From assembly GCF_947258575.1 (NCBI RefSeq), contig NZ_CAMYIV010000011.1, positions 1 to 64,000 of the forward strand: a stretch of 64,000 nucleotides of DNA, read 5' to 3'. Source of the stretch: an uncultured Alcanivorax sp. GTDB lineage: Bacteria > Pseudomonadota > Gammaproteobacteria > Pseudomonadales > Alcanivoracaceae. Of the stretch, positions 1 through 8,164 are shown in pieces (positions within the stretch are counted from its first letter, which is position 1; each line of letters starts with the position of its first letter). The notes beneath the pieces are model-generated. The model had not been told where the DNA came from. It ran no database searches and was given only the letters and a program-made list of their open reading frames with translations. Made by a program: the position numbers and the translations under genes.

Positions 1-177
1 GAAGGAAAGGAGCTAGCTTCTAGCTGCTAGCTCCGAGGTAAGACATTTTGTACGAGCGGCGCTTGAGCCGCGAACTGTTTTGGGGAATGCCTTAGCAAGT
101 AAGTTCGCGGCTCAAGCGCCGCTCGTACAAAATGTCTTACCTCGGAGCTAGCAGCTAGAAGCTAGCTCCTTTCCTTC
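1..177. repeat. Perfect 76-bp inverted repeat (giant palindrome) at ppnN 3' end
   Basis: Positions 1-76 are an exact reverse complement of 102-177, with a 25-nt loop (77-101). Reading inward, each arm has three layers: an outer array of 7-nt units ending in TAGC (AGCTAGC, TTCTAGC, TGCTAGC), a linker, and an inner REP-like arm (GAGCGGCGCTTGAGCCGCGA). The same inner arm occurs at 18511-18584. The outer array read out of ppnN carries TAG in all three frames. The ppnN stop codon (176-178) overlaps the outer edge. The left arm starts at the first base of the window, so the repeat may extend further. Confidence 0.95.
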
Positions 178-1543
178 ACCCCACCAACGCATAGCACGGC
201 ACGTAATGACTCCCGGGCAGCTTCATGCGGTGTTGCTCCACAAATGCCTGCAGCAACTCATCAAGGTGCTTCATCAACTCGCCCGGGGCGTGCAGGCGGT
301 AGGGGCCGTGTTGTTCGATGGCGTGGATGCCCTGTTCTTTCACGTTGCCAGCGACGATGCCGGAGAAGGCGCGGCGCAGGTTGGCGGCCAACAGGTGGAC
401 CGGCTGATTGGCGCTGAGATCCAGGCTGGCCATGGCCTCGTGGGTAGGCTCGAACGGTTGTTGGAATTCCAGGGGGATTTTCAGTCGCCAGTTGAAGTAG
501 AAGGCGTCGTCGTTATCCCGGCGGAACAGGGTGAGGCGATCAATGCCGGCGCACATGGCCAGGGCCACGGCCTCCGGATCATCAATGATGATCTGGTAGC
601 GCTCGGCGGCTTTCTCTCCCAGGGTATAACGGATAAAGGCATCCACCTGGCGAAAATACTCCGCGCTGCTGGCTGGCCCGGTCAGCACCATGGGCAGCGG
701 CATATCTGCGTTGTCGGGATGCAGTAACACGCCGAGCAGATAAAGAATTTCCTCGGTGGTGCCTACCCCGCCAGGGAAGACAATGATGCCGTGACCCACC
801 CGCAGAAACGCTTCCAGTCGTTTCTCGATATCCGGCATGATCACCAATTCGTTGACGATAGGGTTGGGGGCCTCAGCGGCGATAATGCCCGGCTCGGAGA
901 TTCCCAGGTAACGACCGTCCTTGAAGCGTTGTTTGGCATGGGCCACATGGGCGCCCTTCATGGGCCCTTTCATGGCGCCGGGCCCGCAGCCGGTGCAGAT
1001 ATCCTTGTGGCGTAAGCCGAGCTGGTAGCCCACGCTCTTGCTGTAGTCATATTCGACCCGGGAAATACTGTGGCCCCCCCAGCACACCACCATATTGGGG
1101 GACGCCCCGGCTCGAAGCGCCCCGGCATTACGGAGGATATGGAACACCGCATTGGTGATGCCCTGGCTGCTGCTCAGGTTGAAGCTGTCGTTATTCTGGA
1201 TTTCGTTGGCCACATAAACCAGATCGCGCAGCACTGCAGACAGGTGCTCGCGAATCCCGCGAATCATGCGCCCGTCCACAAAGGCCCCGGCAGGGGCATT
1301 GTCCACCTTGAGTCGTAGCCCCCGGTCCTCCTGGATCACCTCGATATCAAAATCCTTGTAGGTCTCCAGCACCTGACGGCTGTCATCGGTGGGGGTGCCG
1401 CAGTTGAGCACCGCCAGGGCGCAACGGCGTAGCAGCTCGTGCAGGCCGCTGCCGGAGGTGTCACGCAGGCGTTCGACTTCGTGCTGGCTGAGTACTTCCA
1501 GGCTGCCTTCCGGAGCAACAATGGTGGATACCGTTTCGGTCAT
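176..1543 (-). CDS. ppnN: Pyrimidine/purine nucleotide 5'-monophosphate nucleosidase (LOG family, PpnN/YgdH)
   Basis: This 455-residue protein matches the length and character of E. coli PpnN (about 454 aa), which cleaves nucleoside monophosphates into base and ribose 5-phosphate and is a target of (p)ppGpp. The central Rossmann-like LOG domain carries PGGVGTTEEIL, the family signature that contributes to ribose-phosphate binding and catalysis, preceded by a glycine-rich stretch (CTGCGPGAMKGPMKGA). The N-terminal 120 residues and C-terminal 100 residues correspond to the extra domains of the long PpnN type, not the short plant-like LOG. No strong Shine-Dalgarno sequence is seen before the ATG. 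The stop codon lies on the edge of the large palindrome, whose hairpin probably ends transcription. Confidence 0.93.
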   Translation of the reverse strand: MTETVSTIVAPEGSLEVLSQHEVERLRDTSGSGLHELLRRCALAVLNCGTPTDDSRQVLETYKDFDIEVIQEDRGLRLKVDNAPAGAFVDGRMIRGIREHLSAVLRDLVYVANEIQNNDSFNLSSSQGITNAVFHILRNAGALRAGASPNMVVCWGGHSISRVEYDYSKSVGYQLGLRHKDICTGCGPGAMKGPMKGAHVAHAKQRFKDGRYLGISEPGIIAAEAPNPIVNELVIMPDIEKRLEAFLRVGHGIIVFPGGVGTTEEILYLLGVLLHPDNADMPLPMVLTGPASSAEYFRQVDAFIRYTLGEKAAERYQIIIDDPEAVALAMCAGIDRLTLFRRDNDDAFYFNWRLKIPLEFQQPFEPTHEAMASLDLSANQPVHLLAANLRRAFSGIVAGNVKEQGIHAIEQHGPYRLHAPGELMKHLDELLQAFVEQHRMKLPGSHYVPCYALVG

Positions 1544-1895
1544 AGGGTCGGGTCCGTCGCAAAATAATCGTTATTCGGGGGCTGCCGGGCAGCCCGTGCG
1601 GCTACGAAGCCGTCGCCGCCCATCCCAAAGACAGGGGCACTTTACAAGAGTACCCCAGATGACAATCCCTGTGAGTGAAGAGTTGCAGGCCCGGCGTCCC
1701 TGGGGTTACGACAGACTCTTTTACAATTTGCCGGGAACGCCACGCCGCCCCAGGCGTCCGAATCTTTATCAAGTCTGGCACACTGACTGCATGGTTGATC
1801 TGTGTCATATGGCTGTCGCTAAGCGTCGCCATACTTGGTCGATTGGGAACCGGCACAATGCCGGCCCGTTAATGAGGTTTTATCTGGAGCAAAGC
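1544..1895. other. Intergenic region, divergent promoters expected
   Basis: This 352-bp stretch separates ppnN (minus) from a small plus-strand gene, so promoters for both should lie here. I see a short GC-rich self-complementary patch near 1578-1596 (GGGCTGCC followed by GGGCAGCCC), but no confident -10/-35 pair, operator or coding region. Confidence 0.4.
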
Positions 1896-2111
1896 ATGTT
1901 GCTCAAATATCTGAATCAGCTGGAACAGGCGGTGAAGGCCGCGTCCGAACACCCGGATACGGATTCCATGAACCGCTGTGCCGATTGTGTGGCCACCCTG
2001 GATGCCTACCTGGATGCCCAGATGGAGCCGGTACAGCGCCGGGGCCGGGAACTGATGGATGGGCTGATCCCTTCGGATTTGCACAGTCGCGTCTGCCAGC
2101 GGGTGCATTGA
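1896..2111 (+). CDS. Small hypothetical protein (71 aa)
   Basis: I do not recognise this protein. It begins at ATG 1896 with GGAG at a 7-nt spacing, ends at TGA 2109-2111, and would be a soluble, mostly helical 71-residue protein starting MLLKYLNQLEQAVKAA. It has three cysteines, two of them in NRCADC. The amino-acid composition is that of a real protein, not a random frame, and it is followed at once by a hairpin repeat, as real genes here often are. It has no signal peptide or membrane segment. A 107-residue frame on the opposite strand (1869-2192) is the competing reading and looks less protein-like. Confidence 0.55.
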   Translation: MLLKYLNQLEQAVKAASEHPDTDSMNRCADCVATLDAYLDAQMEPVQRRGRELMDGLIPSDLHSRVCQRVH

Positions 2112-2177
2112 AGCTCCCACGTTCCCGGTAGGAGCGTCGCTGGCGGCGCGATAGCCAAAGGCCGGAAAAGATAGATT

Positions 2178-2249
2178 TACCACAGAGGGCACAGAGCTCG
2201 CTGAGGAAAAGAACGGATTTTCTTGGTGAGCTCTGTGCCCTCCGTGGTG
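2178..2249. repeat. Inverted repeat, CACAGAGGGCACAGAG type (REP-like, possible terminator)
   Basis: The arms 2178-2199 and 2228-2249 are reverse complements with about two mismatches (core GAGGGCACAGAGCTC). The spacer contains a further short A/T-rich stem. The repeat lies between two converging genes, the small ORF and dinB, and could end transcription from both sides. Confidence 0.75.
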
Positions 2250-2287
2250 AAAATCCTTTTGATCCGGGTCTGTTATTGGCGCCGCCC

Positions 2288-3391
2288 CTAGAGCCGATTA
2301 CGCTGATGCCGCAGCGCTTTTTCCCTTTCTTCCGGAAACAGGTCCGGCTGCTGCGGGGCTTTCAGGTCGCGCAGGCGAGCGCCGATACCGATCAGGCGGG
2401 CAGGGCCCTGGCGGCGTTCCCATAGCTGTCGCAGAAGTGCCTCGAAATGGGCCGGGTCCAGATCGTCTCCCACTTTGTCGCAGCTCAGGCTGACAAAATC
2501 CTGATACTTCACCTTGGCGGTCAGCCCGCTGATCAGATAGTGCTGGTCGAGCTTGTCGAAGCGGGCCTTGAGCTTTTCCAGCAGGCCATCCAGCTCTCTC
2601 AGCCAGGCATTCAGATCCACCTGATCCTTGTCGTAGGTTCGCTCTACAGACACGGATTTGCGACGCCGGCCGGTTTGCACGGGCCGATTATCTTCGCCAC
2701 GACTCAGGTGGTAAAGCCGCTCACCGAAACTGCCGAAGTGCTGAGACAGTTCCAGCCGACTCATGTTCTGCAGGTCGCCGCAGGTATGCAGGTTTAGCCC
2801 GGCCATGCGCTCGCCGGTAACCCGGCCCACGCCGGAAATCTTTTTTACCGGCAGGGCCGCCACAAAGTCGTCTACCTGAGCGGGGGGAATCACAAAGAGC
2901 CCGTCCGGCTTGCGCCAGTCGCTGGCCACCTTGGCGAGAAACTTGTTGGGGGCCACGCCAGCGGACACGGTAATTCCCAGTTCCCGACGAATGTCCTGCC
3001 TTAACGCCTCGGCAATGCGGGTTGCGCTATTATCGAACTGGTCGCTGGCGCTCACGTCCAGAAACGCCTCGTCCAGCGACAAGGGCTCGATCAGGCTGGT
3101 GTAACGGCGAAAGATGTCATGGATCTGTGTGGAGACCTTGCGATACTTGTCGAAGTTGGGCGGTACAATGACCAGTTCCGGGCAGAGTCGCAGAGCCTGT
3201 GACGAGGCCATGGCTGAATGCACCCCGAAATGACGGGCCGGATAATTGCAGGTGGCGATAACGCCGCGTCGGTTAGGGTCGCCCCCGACGGCCACGGGAC
3301 GATGACGCAAGGTCGGGTCATCACGCATTTCCACGGCGGCATAGAAGCAGTCGCAGTCCACGTGGATAATCTTGCGTGAGGCCTGTGCCAT
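2288..3391 (-). CDS. dinB: DNA polymerase IV (Y family)
   Basis: This is the error-prone translesion polymerase DinB, 367 aa (E. coli 351). The palm starts with HVDCDCFYAAVE, giving the metal-binding D12 and steric-gate Y17. SLDEAFLDVS supplies the other catalytic acids at D107/E108. The helix-hairpin-helix region (KKISGVGRVTGERM) follows at about 180-195, and the little-finger domain fills roughly 240-350. The C-terminal end is basic (LRHQRNRL) and shows no clear beta-clamp-binding pentapeptide. It is divergent from the flavoprotein gene, with a 76-bp gap. I looked for a LexA box (CTGT-N8-ACAG) there and did not find one, so SOS control is not supported. Confidence 0.95.
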   Translation of the reverse strand: MAQASRKIIHVDCDCFYAAVEMRDDPTLRHRPVAVGGDPNRRGVIATCNYPARHFGVHSAMASSQALRLCPELVIVPPNFDKYRKVSTQIHDIFRRYTSLIEPLSLDEAFLDVSASDQFDNSATRIAEALRQDIRRELGITVSAGVAPNKFLAKVASDWRKPDGLFVIPPAQVDDFVAALPVKKISGVGRVTGERMAGLNLHTCGDLQNMSRLELSQHFGSFGERLYHLSRGEDNRPVQTGRRRKSVSVERTYDKDQVDLNAWLRELDGLLEKLKARFDKLDQHYLISGLTAKVKYQDFVSLSCDKVGDDLDPAHFEALLRQLWERRQGPARLIGIGARLRDLKAPQQPDLFPEEREKALRHQRNRL

Positions 3392-3453
3392 GAATGAACT
3401 CTGGGATGTGGCAGGATTGAAAATCGGGTTGCCTGTGTCACACGGGCAGCCCT

Positions 3454-3459
3454 AAGGAG
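3454..3459 (+). promoter_or_regulatory. Shine-Dalgarno AAGGAG that points to a non-standard start
   Basis: AAGGAG is followed 8 nt later by ATC (3468-3470) in frame with the flavoprotein. An in-frame TAA at 3453-3455 lies directly upstream, so the start must be downstream of it. No ATG, GTG or TTG occurs in frame before the FAD-binding motif. ATC is therefore the best-placed start codon, unless the base is a sequencing error for ATG. Confidence 0.6.
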
Positions 3460-3467
3460 AGTGTAAC

Positions 3468-5114
3468 ATCGGCATTACCGGTAACCGCACACCGCAGGTC
3501 CTGATTGTTGGCGCCGGCCCCACAGGCCTGGCGCTGGGGATCGGCCTGCGTCGACACGGCATTGATTGCTGCATTATCGACCGGCTCGCCGAGCCGTCCC
3601 CCTGGTCCAGGGCCCTGGGGCTACACGCCCGTAGCCTGGAAATTTTTGCTGCCCTGGAAGTGCTGGCACCGATCCGCAAGGCCTCGCGCACCATGCGCGC
3701 CGTGTCTGTCTATGGTGACAAGGGCTTCCTGTTCGAGTTGGATCTGACCAGCCTGGATGCCCCGTATCCCTGGGTGCTGAGCTGCCCCCAGTCCGATGTG
3801 GAAAAAGCCCTGACGGAACGCTATCGAAGTCTTGGTGGCGAGCTGATCCGTGGCACAGAGTTGCTCGATTTTACCCAGGATGGTGCAGGCGTCCGCGCCC
3901 GGATACGGCAAGGTGCCGACGTGGAAACGGTCAGCTGTGATCTGCTTGTCGGCGCAGATGGTGTCGGTTCCACCGTGCGTCAGCAGTTGGGCATCGGCTT
4001 CAATGGCGTCGATTACGACGAACATTTCCTGCTTGCGGATGTGGACTGGCAAGGGCCCTGGCGCAGTGATAGCTCCCATGGCTTTTTGCAGGAGGACGGT
4101 CTGCTGATCGCCTTGCCGTTACCAAAAGGCTGGCGGTTGATCATGGCCAGGGAGCAGGCCTGGGAAGGTGAACTGAGCCTGCAGCCCTTTACCGACCGGC
4201 TGACGTCTATTCTTGGCGAAACGCCGGATCTGGGTGAGCCTCGCTGGATCAGCCGCTTTTCCGTGCAGAGGCGGCTGGCGCATCATTACCGGCGCAACCG
4301 GGTGTTTCTGGCCGGCGATGCCGCCCATGTACAGAGTCCGCTGGGCGCCCAGGGAATGAACACTGGCCTGGCAGATGCCTTTAATCTGAGCTGGAAACTG
4401 GCGTTCTACCTCAAGGGCTATGGCAGCGGTGCCTTGCTCGACAGCTACGAGCAGGAACGCAAACCGGTGGCAGATAAGATGCTGCACGGGGTGGACATGT
4501 TATCGCGGGCCTCGTTGGTGAAGCTGCCCATGCTGCGGCGCACCCGCGACTCCCTGTTGAAAATGGCGGGAGGACGGACCGGTCTGTCCAGGCGCTTGCT
4601 ACGCAGGGCCAGCCAGCTGGATGTGCATTATCGGTCCTCGCCGCTGGTGGGCTGTGGCCCGGAAGCAGAGCTGGGCTGGCGCAATCGGGGACCGTTGCCC
4701 GGTGACCGGCTTCCCGATGCGGCGCTTCGCTCTGTGCGCACTGGCCACCTTCACCAGCTCCATGATCTGTTGCGAAAACCGGTTCATCACCTGTTGCTGC
4801 AACTGGGCGATAACCCCGAGCACAATGAACGGCTGGTGCTGTATGCACTGAGCGATCGTCTTGGTCAGGAATATCGTGAGCGTGTTCACCTGACGGTTAT
4901 CGTGGCCCCTGATACCCCGAGTGAAGAGATCCCCCGGGAGGGCACCACCCGTATTTGGCAGGATCATCAAGGAGAGTTTGGCAAGGCCTTCGGCGACGGG
5001 CCGAGAATGTGGCTGATGCGCCCTGATGGTCATCTGGCCTACCGGGCGCCGGTGAGCAATGCCAACCATCTGCTGGAGTATCTGGATACGGTGCTGGGGA
5101 GAGGTAACAGTTAA
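3468..5114 (+). CDS. FAD-dependent aromatic hydroxylase-type monooxygenase
   Basis: Starting from ATC 3468 this is a 548-residue member of the PHBH/UbiH/TfdB class of flavin monooxygenases, which hydroxylate aromatic or cyclic substrates using NAD(P)H and oxygen. Motifs in order: the Rossmann GxGxxG as VGAGPTGLALG at about 14-24, the DG motif GADGVGS (D164), and the FAD ribityl-binding GD motif AGDAAHVQSPLGAQGMNTG (D284). The last 150 residues resemble the thioredoxin-like C-terminal domain of phenol-hydroxylase relatives. The first ATG in frame is 3660, which would delete the dinucleotide-binding fold, so a start there is not credible. The substrate is unknown. The gene ends inside a repeat array (…RGNS, stop 5112-5114). 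Confidence 0.85.
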   Translation: MGITGNRTPQVLIVGAGPTGLALGIGLRRHGIDCCIIDRLAEPSPWSRALGLHARSLEIFAALEVLAPIRKASRTMRAVSVYGDKGFLFELDLTSLDAPYPWVLSCPQSDVEKALTERYRSLGGELIRGTELLDFTQDGAGVRARIRQGADVETVSCDLLVGADGVGSTVRQQLGIGFNGVDYDEHFLLADVDWQGPWRSDSSHGFLQEDGLLIALPLPKGWRLIMAREQAWEGELSLQPFTDRLTSILGETPDLGEPRWISRFSVQRRLAHHYRRNRVFLAGDAAHVQSPLGAQGMNTGLADAFNLSWKLAFYLKGYGSGALLDSYEQERKPVADKMLHGVDMLSRASLVKLPMLRRTRDSLLKMAGGRTGLSRRLLRRASQLDVHYRSSPLVGCGPEAELGWRNRGPLPGDRLPDAALRSVRTGHLHQLHDLLRKPVHHLLLQLGDNPEHNERLVLYALSDRLGQEYRERVHLTVIVAPDTPSEEIPREGTTRIWQDHQGEFGKAFGDGPRMWLMRPDGHLAYRAPVSNANHLLEYLDTVLGRGNS

Positions 5115-5265
5115 CAGTGAATAGTTAACAGCGACGCGCGCAGTGTCGTTTCTGTTCGTAAACGCAAGAAGCCGCGCCCAGCCTCTGGGCGCGGCTTCTT
5201 TGCTATGAATACAGCAAGCGTTTTCCGCGCAACTGCTCACTATTCACGGTTAACTGTTCACTGCT
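5104..5265. repeat. Gene-end element A (7-nt-unit arrays plus central hairpin)
   Basis: The left array (about 5104-5138) is built from 7-nt units of type AGTKAAY and ends in GACGCG. The right array (5226-5265) is its imperfect inverse. In the middle is a perfect 14-bp hairpin, 5166-5179 with 5187-5200, loop of 7 nt, stem core GAAGCCGCGCCC. It sits between converging genes and supplies the stop codons of both the flavoprotein and rlmA. The T run after the stem is short, so it is only a possible intrinsic terminator. Confidence 0.9.
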
Positions 5266-6065
5266 TTTGTCCATCGCTGAATCACAAAGTGCGCATTCAT
5301 GGCTTTGCCGGCCAGCTTGCCGATACCAGCTTTGGCCTCGGGCTTGGCGCGCCAGTGATGTGGCGTCATGGCCAGCAGGTTTTGTAATTCCTGCTCGTCA
5401 TCGGGAGTCCACTCCAGGTGGATATCCTGGCTATCGATCTGCGTAAAACGTTCATCCAGAAACTTGCCTGCATCGAACCCGGATTGACGAACCTCCTCAT
5501 AGAGGGCTTCGCGCAAGGGCAGTAGATGCTGTTCTCCGGTGCCCACCACAATCAGTTCGCCACCGGGTTTCAGTACCCGGGCAATATCATCGGTGAATAG
5601 CCGTGTGAACAGCACAAAAACGCGCTGCTGGCTGGCGTCGAAGAGAGGCAACCGAGCGCCACTGGCCACCAGCCAGGTCAGTGCCTTGTCCCGCTTGGCG
5701 GCTGCATCCACGGCAAACTTGGAAATATCAACGCCCATGCCGTTGTCGCTTCCCAGCCGTCGGGCGAACTGGCAGGTATACCAGCCTTCTCCGCAACCGA
5801 TATCCAGCCAGGGCTGGTCATCGTCGTCCAGCCCGGCCAGCAGCGCATCGGCGAGGGGCTGATAACGCCCCATTTCCAGAAATGCCGTACGGGCCTGCAC
5901 CATGGCTTTGTCATCACCCGGTGCGCGTGAGCGGCGGTGCTGGGCCAGCAGCAGGTTGGTATAGCCGCGTTTGGCCCGGTCGAAGCGGTGGCTGTTGTCG
6001 CAGAGCCAGCTATTGCCGGTGAGTTGCAGGGGCTGGTCGCAGCTGGGGCATTTGAGGTTGGGCAT
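5250..6065 (-). CDS. rlmA: 23S rRNA (guanine-745-N1)-methyltransferase
   Basis: RlmA methylates G745 in helix 35 of 23S rRNA. The 271-residue protein (E. coli 269) opens with the zinc-binding module: MPNLKCPSC gives C6 and C9, and C22 and H26 complete the site. The stretch RAKRGYTNLLL is typical of the family. The SAM-binding motif I is WLDIGCGEGWY at about 92-102. The C-terminus …KAVNS and its stop are encoded by the right array of element A, so the original end may have been replaced. It stands alone, converging with the flavoprotein gene. Confidence 0.93.
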   Translation of the reverse strand: MPNLKCPSCDQPLQLTGNSWLCDNSHRFDRAKRGYTNLLLAQHRRSRAPGDDKAMVQARTAFLEMGRYQPLADALLAGLDDDDQPWLDIGCGEGWYTCQFARRLGSDNGMGVDISKFAVDAAAKRDKALTWLVASGARLPLFDASQQRVFVLFTRLFTDDIARVLKPGGELIVVGTGEQHLLPLREALYEEVRQSGFDAGKFLDERFTQIDSQDIHLEWTPDDEQELQNLLAMTPHHWRAKPEAKAGIGKLAGKAMNAHFVIQRWTKAVNS

Positions 6066-6140
6066 GGTATGGATGCGACCCGGGAAGGGCGCATTTCACT
6101 GTGGAAGAGGGCTGCATTGTCGCAAATTATCCAGACAATA

Positions 6141-6170
6141 AAAAAGGGCCAGCAACGGCTGGCCCTTTTT
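6141..6170 (-). terminator. Intrinsic terminator of the first GlyGly-CTERM protease gene
   Basis: A 13-bp perfect stem with a 4-nt loop: AAAAAGGGCCAGC at 6141-6153 pairs with 6158-6170. It has A and T tracts on its two flanks, so it can work in either direction. It lies 18 nt past the protease stop on the minus strand. Confidence 0.9.
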
Positions 6171-6187
6171 GTGCTTCCGGTTGATGG

Positions 6188-8014
6188 TCAGGCTTTACGG
6201 CGATAAAGCCCTAACAGCATCAACATGGACAGTAATCCAGCCGGCAGGCTACCGCCGCCACCGCCAGAACCGCCCGGTGCCAGAGTAGCAGGAGGCGCCA
6301 CACTGGGGCATTCCTCAAGGTCTTCGCGGCTGAAATCCAGTGCAACGTTAGCTTGCAGAACGGAGCCTACCTGCGCCCCGTTGTCGCTATCCACATTGAT
6401 TGAAATAGTTTCGGTAGTTTCAGCTGCGGCCTTGATCGCAATGGTTGAGGTTTGTTCTGCACCGGCTTCCAGTAGGCCGAGCTGACATTCATAGTCGCCG
6501 GCTTCCACGGTACAGGATGTGCTTCTCTTGCTGACCAGAGTGATCGTTTCCGGTAGTGAGCCGAAGGCAAAAGTGCCTGTGGAATCAATCACATCGTCCA
6601 GGTTGGCCACGCTTGTTTCGATGCGCATTTCCACACCGTTATTTCGGTTGGACAGACAGACTGGCTCTGCGGTAATGGACAGTTCGGGCTGGCCCAGTTG
6701 CAAGGTGACAGTGCCGCTGTTGTTAAGACGGTGGTAATCCCGGCTGTTATCCAACTCGACAGAGACCTGGAAGGGAACAGCGATGCCGCTCTGGCTGTTG
6801 GCATCAACCGCTGTAAAGGCCAAGGGTTTGGTTGAGCCGCCGGAGATGGCCTCGCCGTCATAAACGCATTCGGTAACGTCATTGTCAGAAGGGGAGCAGG
6901 ACAGCCCGGCTTCTGCCGCAGAGGGTGTCAGGGTGAATTCCTTGGGGTGTTCAATGACAAGAGAGAAATCAGTCGCTCCTCGGGTACCTGCGTTTTCTAC
7001 CGGAACCTGGAAATCGATATTCACGAATCCCTGAAAATTGTTGCTTCCATCAGCAATAGTGAGGTCACGGAGCGCCAGGTTTTCACTGCTGGTTTTTCGT
7101 TCGATCCAGTCGAGATATTGTGAGACCCGGGTGTAGACAGACGGGATCTCCGGGTCGCCACATTTGTCATCCAGGGAATAGCCAAAACTGGTAATGCCGA
7201 CCTGGGGGCTGTCATTCAGTGTCGCGCTGGTCAGGAACAGTGGGCCGCCACTATCGCCCTGGCAGGAGTCTTCGCCAAAAGGGTCGCCAGCATCGGGTGA
7301 CGGTTCATTGGCGCAGAGCATGGTATCCAGAATCTGGTCGCCATTGGTATAGAGATCAATGATGGTCTGGCACGATGCATTGGTGACATAGTCCAGGGCT
7401 ACTTCCTGAAGCTCCACAAACGCCACGGGTTCCAGGTCGGGGTCTTCGTCCCGGTTCTCATAGGTGGCGATCCCCCAGCCTAATACGCTGAGAATGTCAT
7501 CGTAGCTGACAAGGTTTTCCAGGGCGTTATCGGTATCAAGCTTGGCCAGCACCCCGGTCTGGATAGTGGCAGTGCCTGTATCGGCTGGTTCTGCCAACCG
7601 GATCAATGCAATATCGTTTTCAAACGTATTTTCGTTGAAGCCGGCGTGGACGATGATATTCGCGGCGTCGAGCAAGAGCGGGCTATCTGGGGAGACCTCC
7701 AGAGTTTGGCTGCCGACCAGGAGTTCGAGTTCACTGGCCGGGGTTGTAACGATGCCGGAGCGGACACAGTGTGCTGCGGTCAGCACCCAGTCCCGGGACA
7801 GCAAGGTGCCGCCGCAGACCTGTCCTTGACCAACCGGGAAAGGTTGCTCTGCATCGATGGCGTCTTGTTTTCTCTGTTTATCAATCAGAGCAACCAGTGT
7901 GTTCCAGTTAGTGTCAGCGGTCTCCCCGCCGACAACTCTTGGTGAGGCGGTTGCAGCGAACAAGGTGCTGCAGGCCAGTGTGGAAGCCAGTGCGGCAATC
8001 AAGCGGTACTTCAT
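6188..8014 (-). CDS. Secreted trypsin-like serine protease with GlyGly-CTERM tail
   Basis: This 608-residue protein starts at ATG 8012-8014, where GGGGAA gives a good ribosome site and a Sec signal peptide follows (hydrophobic 5-20, cleavage likely after ATA). The mature enzyme begins at RVVGG, the usual S1 activation site. The triad is complete: H82 in TAAHC, D134 in NDIALIRL and S255 in GDSGGPLF. Residues 340-560 are beta-rich repeats resembling DUF11-like modules. The tail has GGSGGGGGSLP, a hydrophobic helix and YRRKA, the GlyGly-CTERM sorting signal normally processed by a rhombosortase. The longer frame upstream of 8014 lacks protein character. A second protease of the same plan lies at 11384-13063. 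The target substrate is unknown. Confidence 0.92.
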   Translation of the reverse strand: MKYRLIAALASTLACSTLFAATASPRVVGGETADTNWNTLVALIDKQRKQDAIDAEQPFPVGQGQVCGGTLLSRDWVLTAAHCVRSGIVTTPASELELLVGSQTLEVSPDSPLLLDAANIIVHAGFNENTFENDIALIRLAEPADTGTATIQTGVLAKLDTDNALENLVSYDDILSVLGWGIATYENRDEDPDLEPVAFVELQEVALDYVTNASCQTIIDLYTNGDQILDTMLCANEPSPDAGDPFGEDSCQGDSGGPLFLTSATLNDSPQVGITSFGYSLDDKCGDPEIPSVYTRVSQYLDWIERKTSSENLALRDLTIADGSNNFQGFVNIDFQVPVENAGTRGATDFSLVIEHPKEFTLTPSAAEAGLSCSPSDNDVTECVYDGEAISGGSTKPLAFTAVDANSQSGIAVPFQVSVELDNSRDYHRLNNSGTVTLQLGQPELSITAEPVCLSNRNNGVEMRIETSVANLDDVIDSTGTFAFGSLPETITLVSKRSTSCTVEAGDYECQLGLLEAGAEQTSTIAIKAAAETTETISINVDSDNGAQVGSVLQANVALDFSREDLEECPSVAPPATLAPGGSGGGGGSLPAGLLSMLMLLGLYRRKA

Positions 8015-8164
8015 GTGAAATTCCCCAGATGAATCAAAATGCCCAAAAAGCGGCATTCTAGGTGCGGTTAGCGCTGAAAGATGTAGGAAAAACGCCATAC
8101 TTTTTGTAGTCAGCATGACTGGTGTGACGTGCTTCACATTCCTTGTCAGCGTTTCCGAGAGGGG

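Noticed and set aside
3392-3467. LexA box upstream of dinB
   Set aside because: CTGTGTCACACGGGCAG superficially resembles CTGT-N8-ACAG but the right half does not match.
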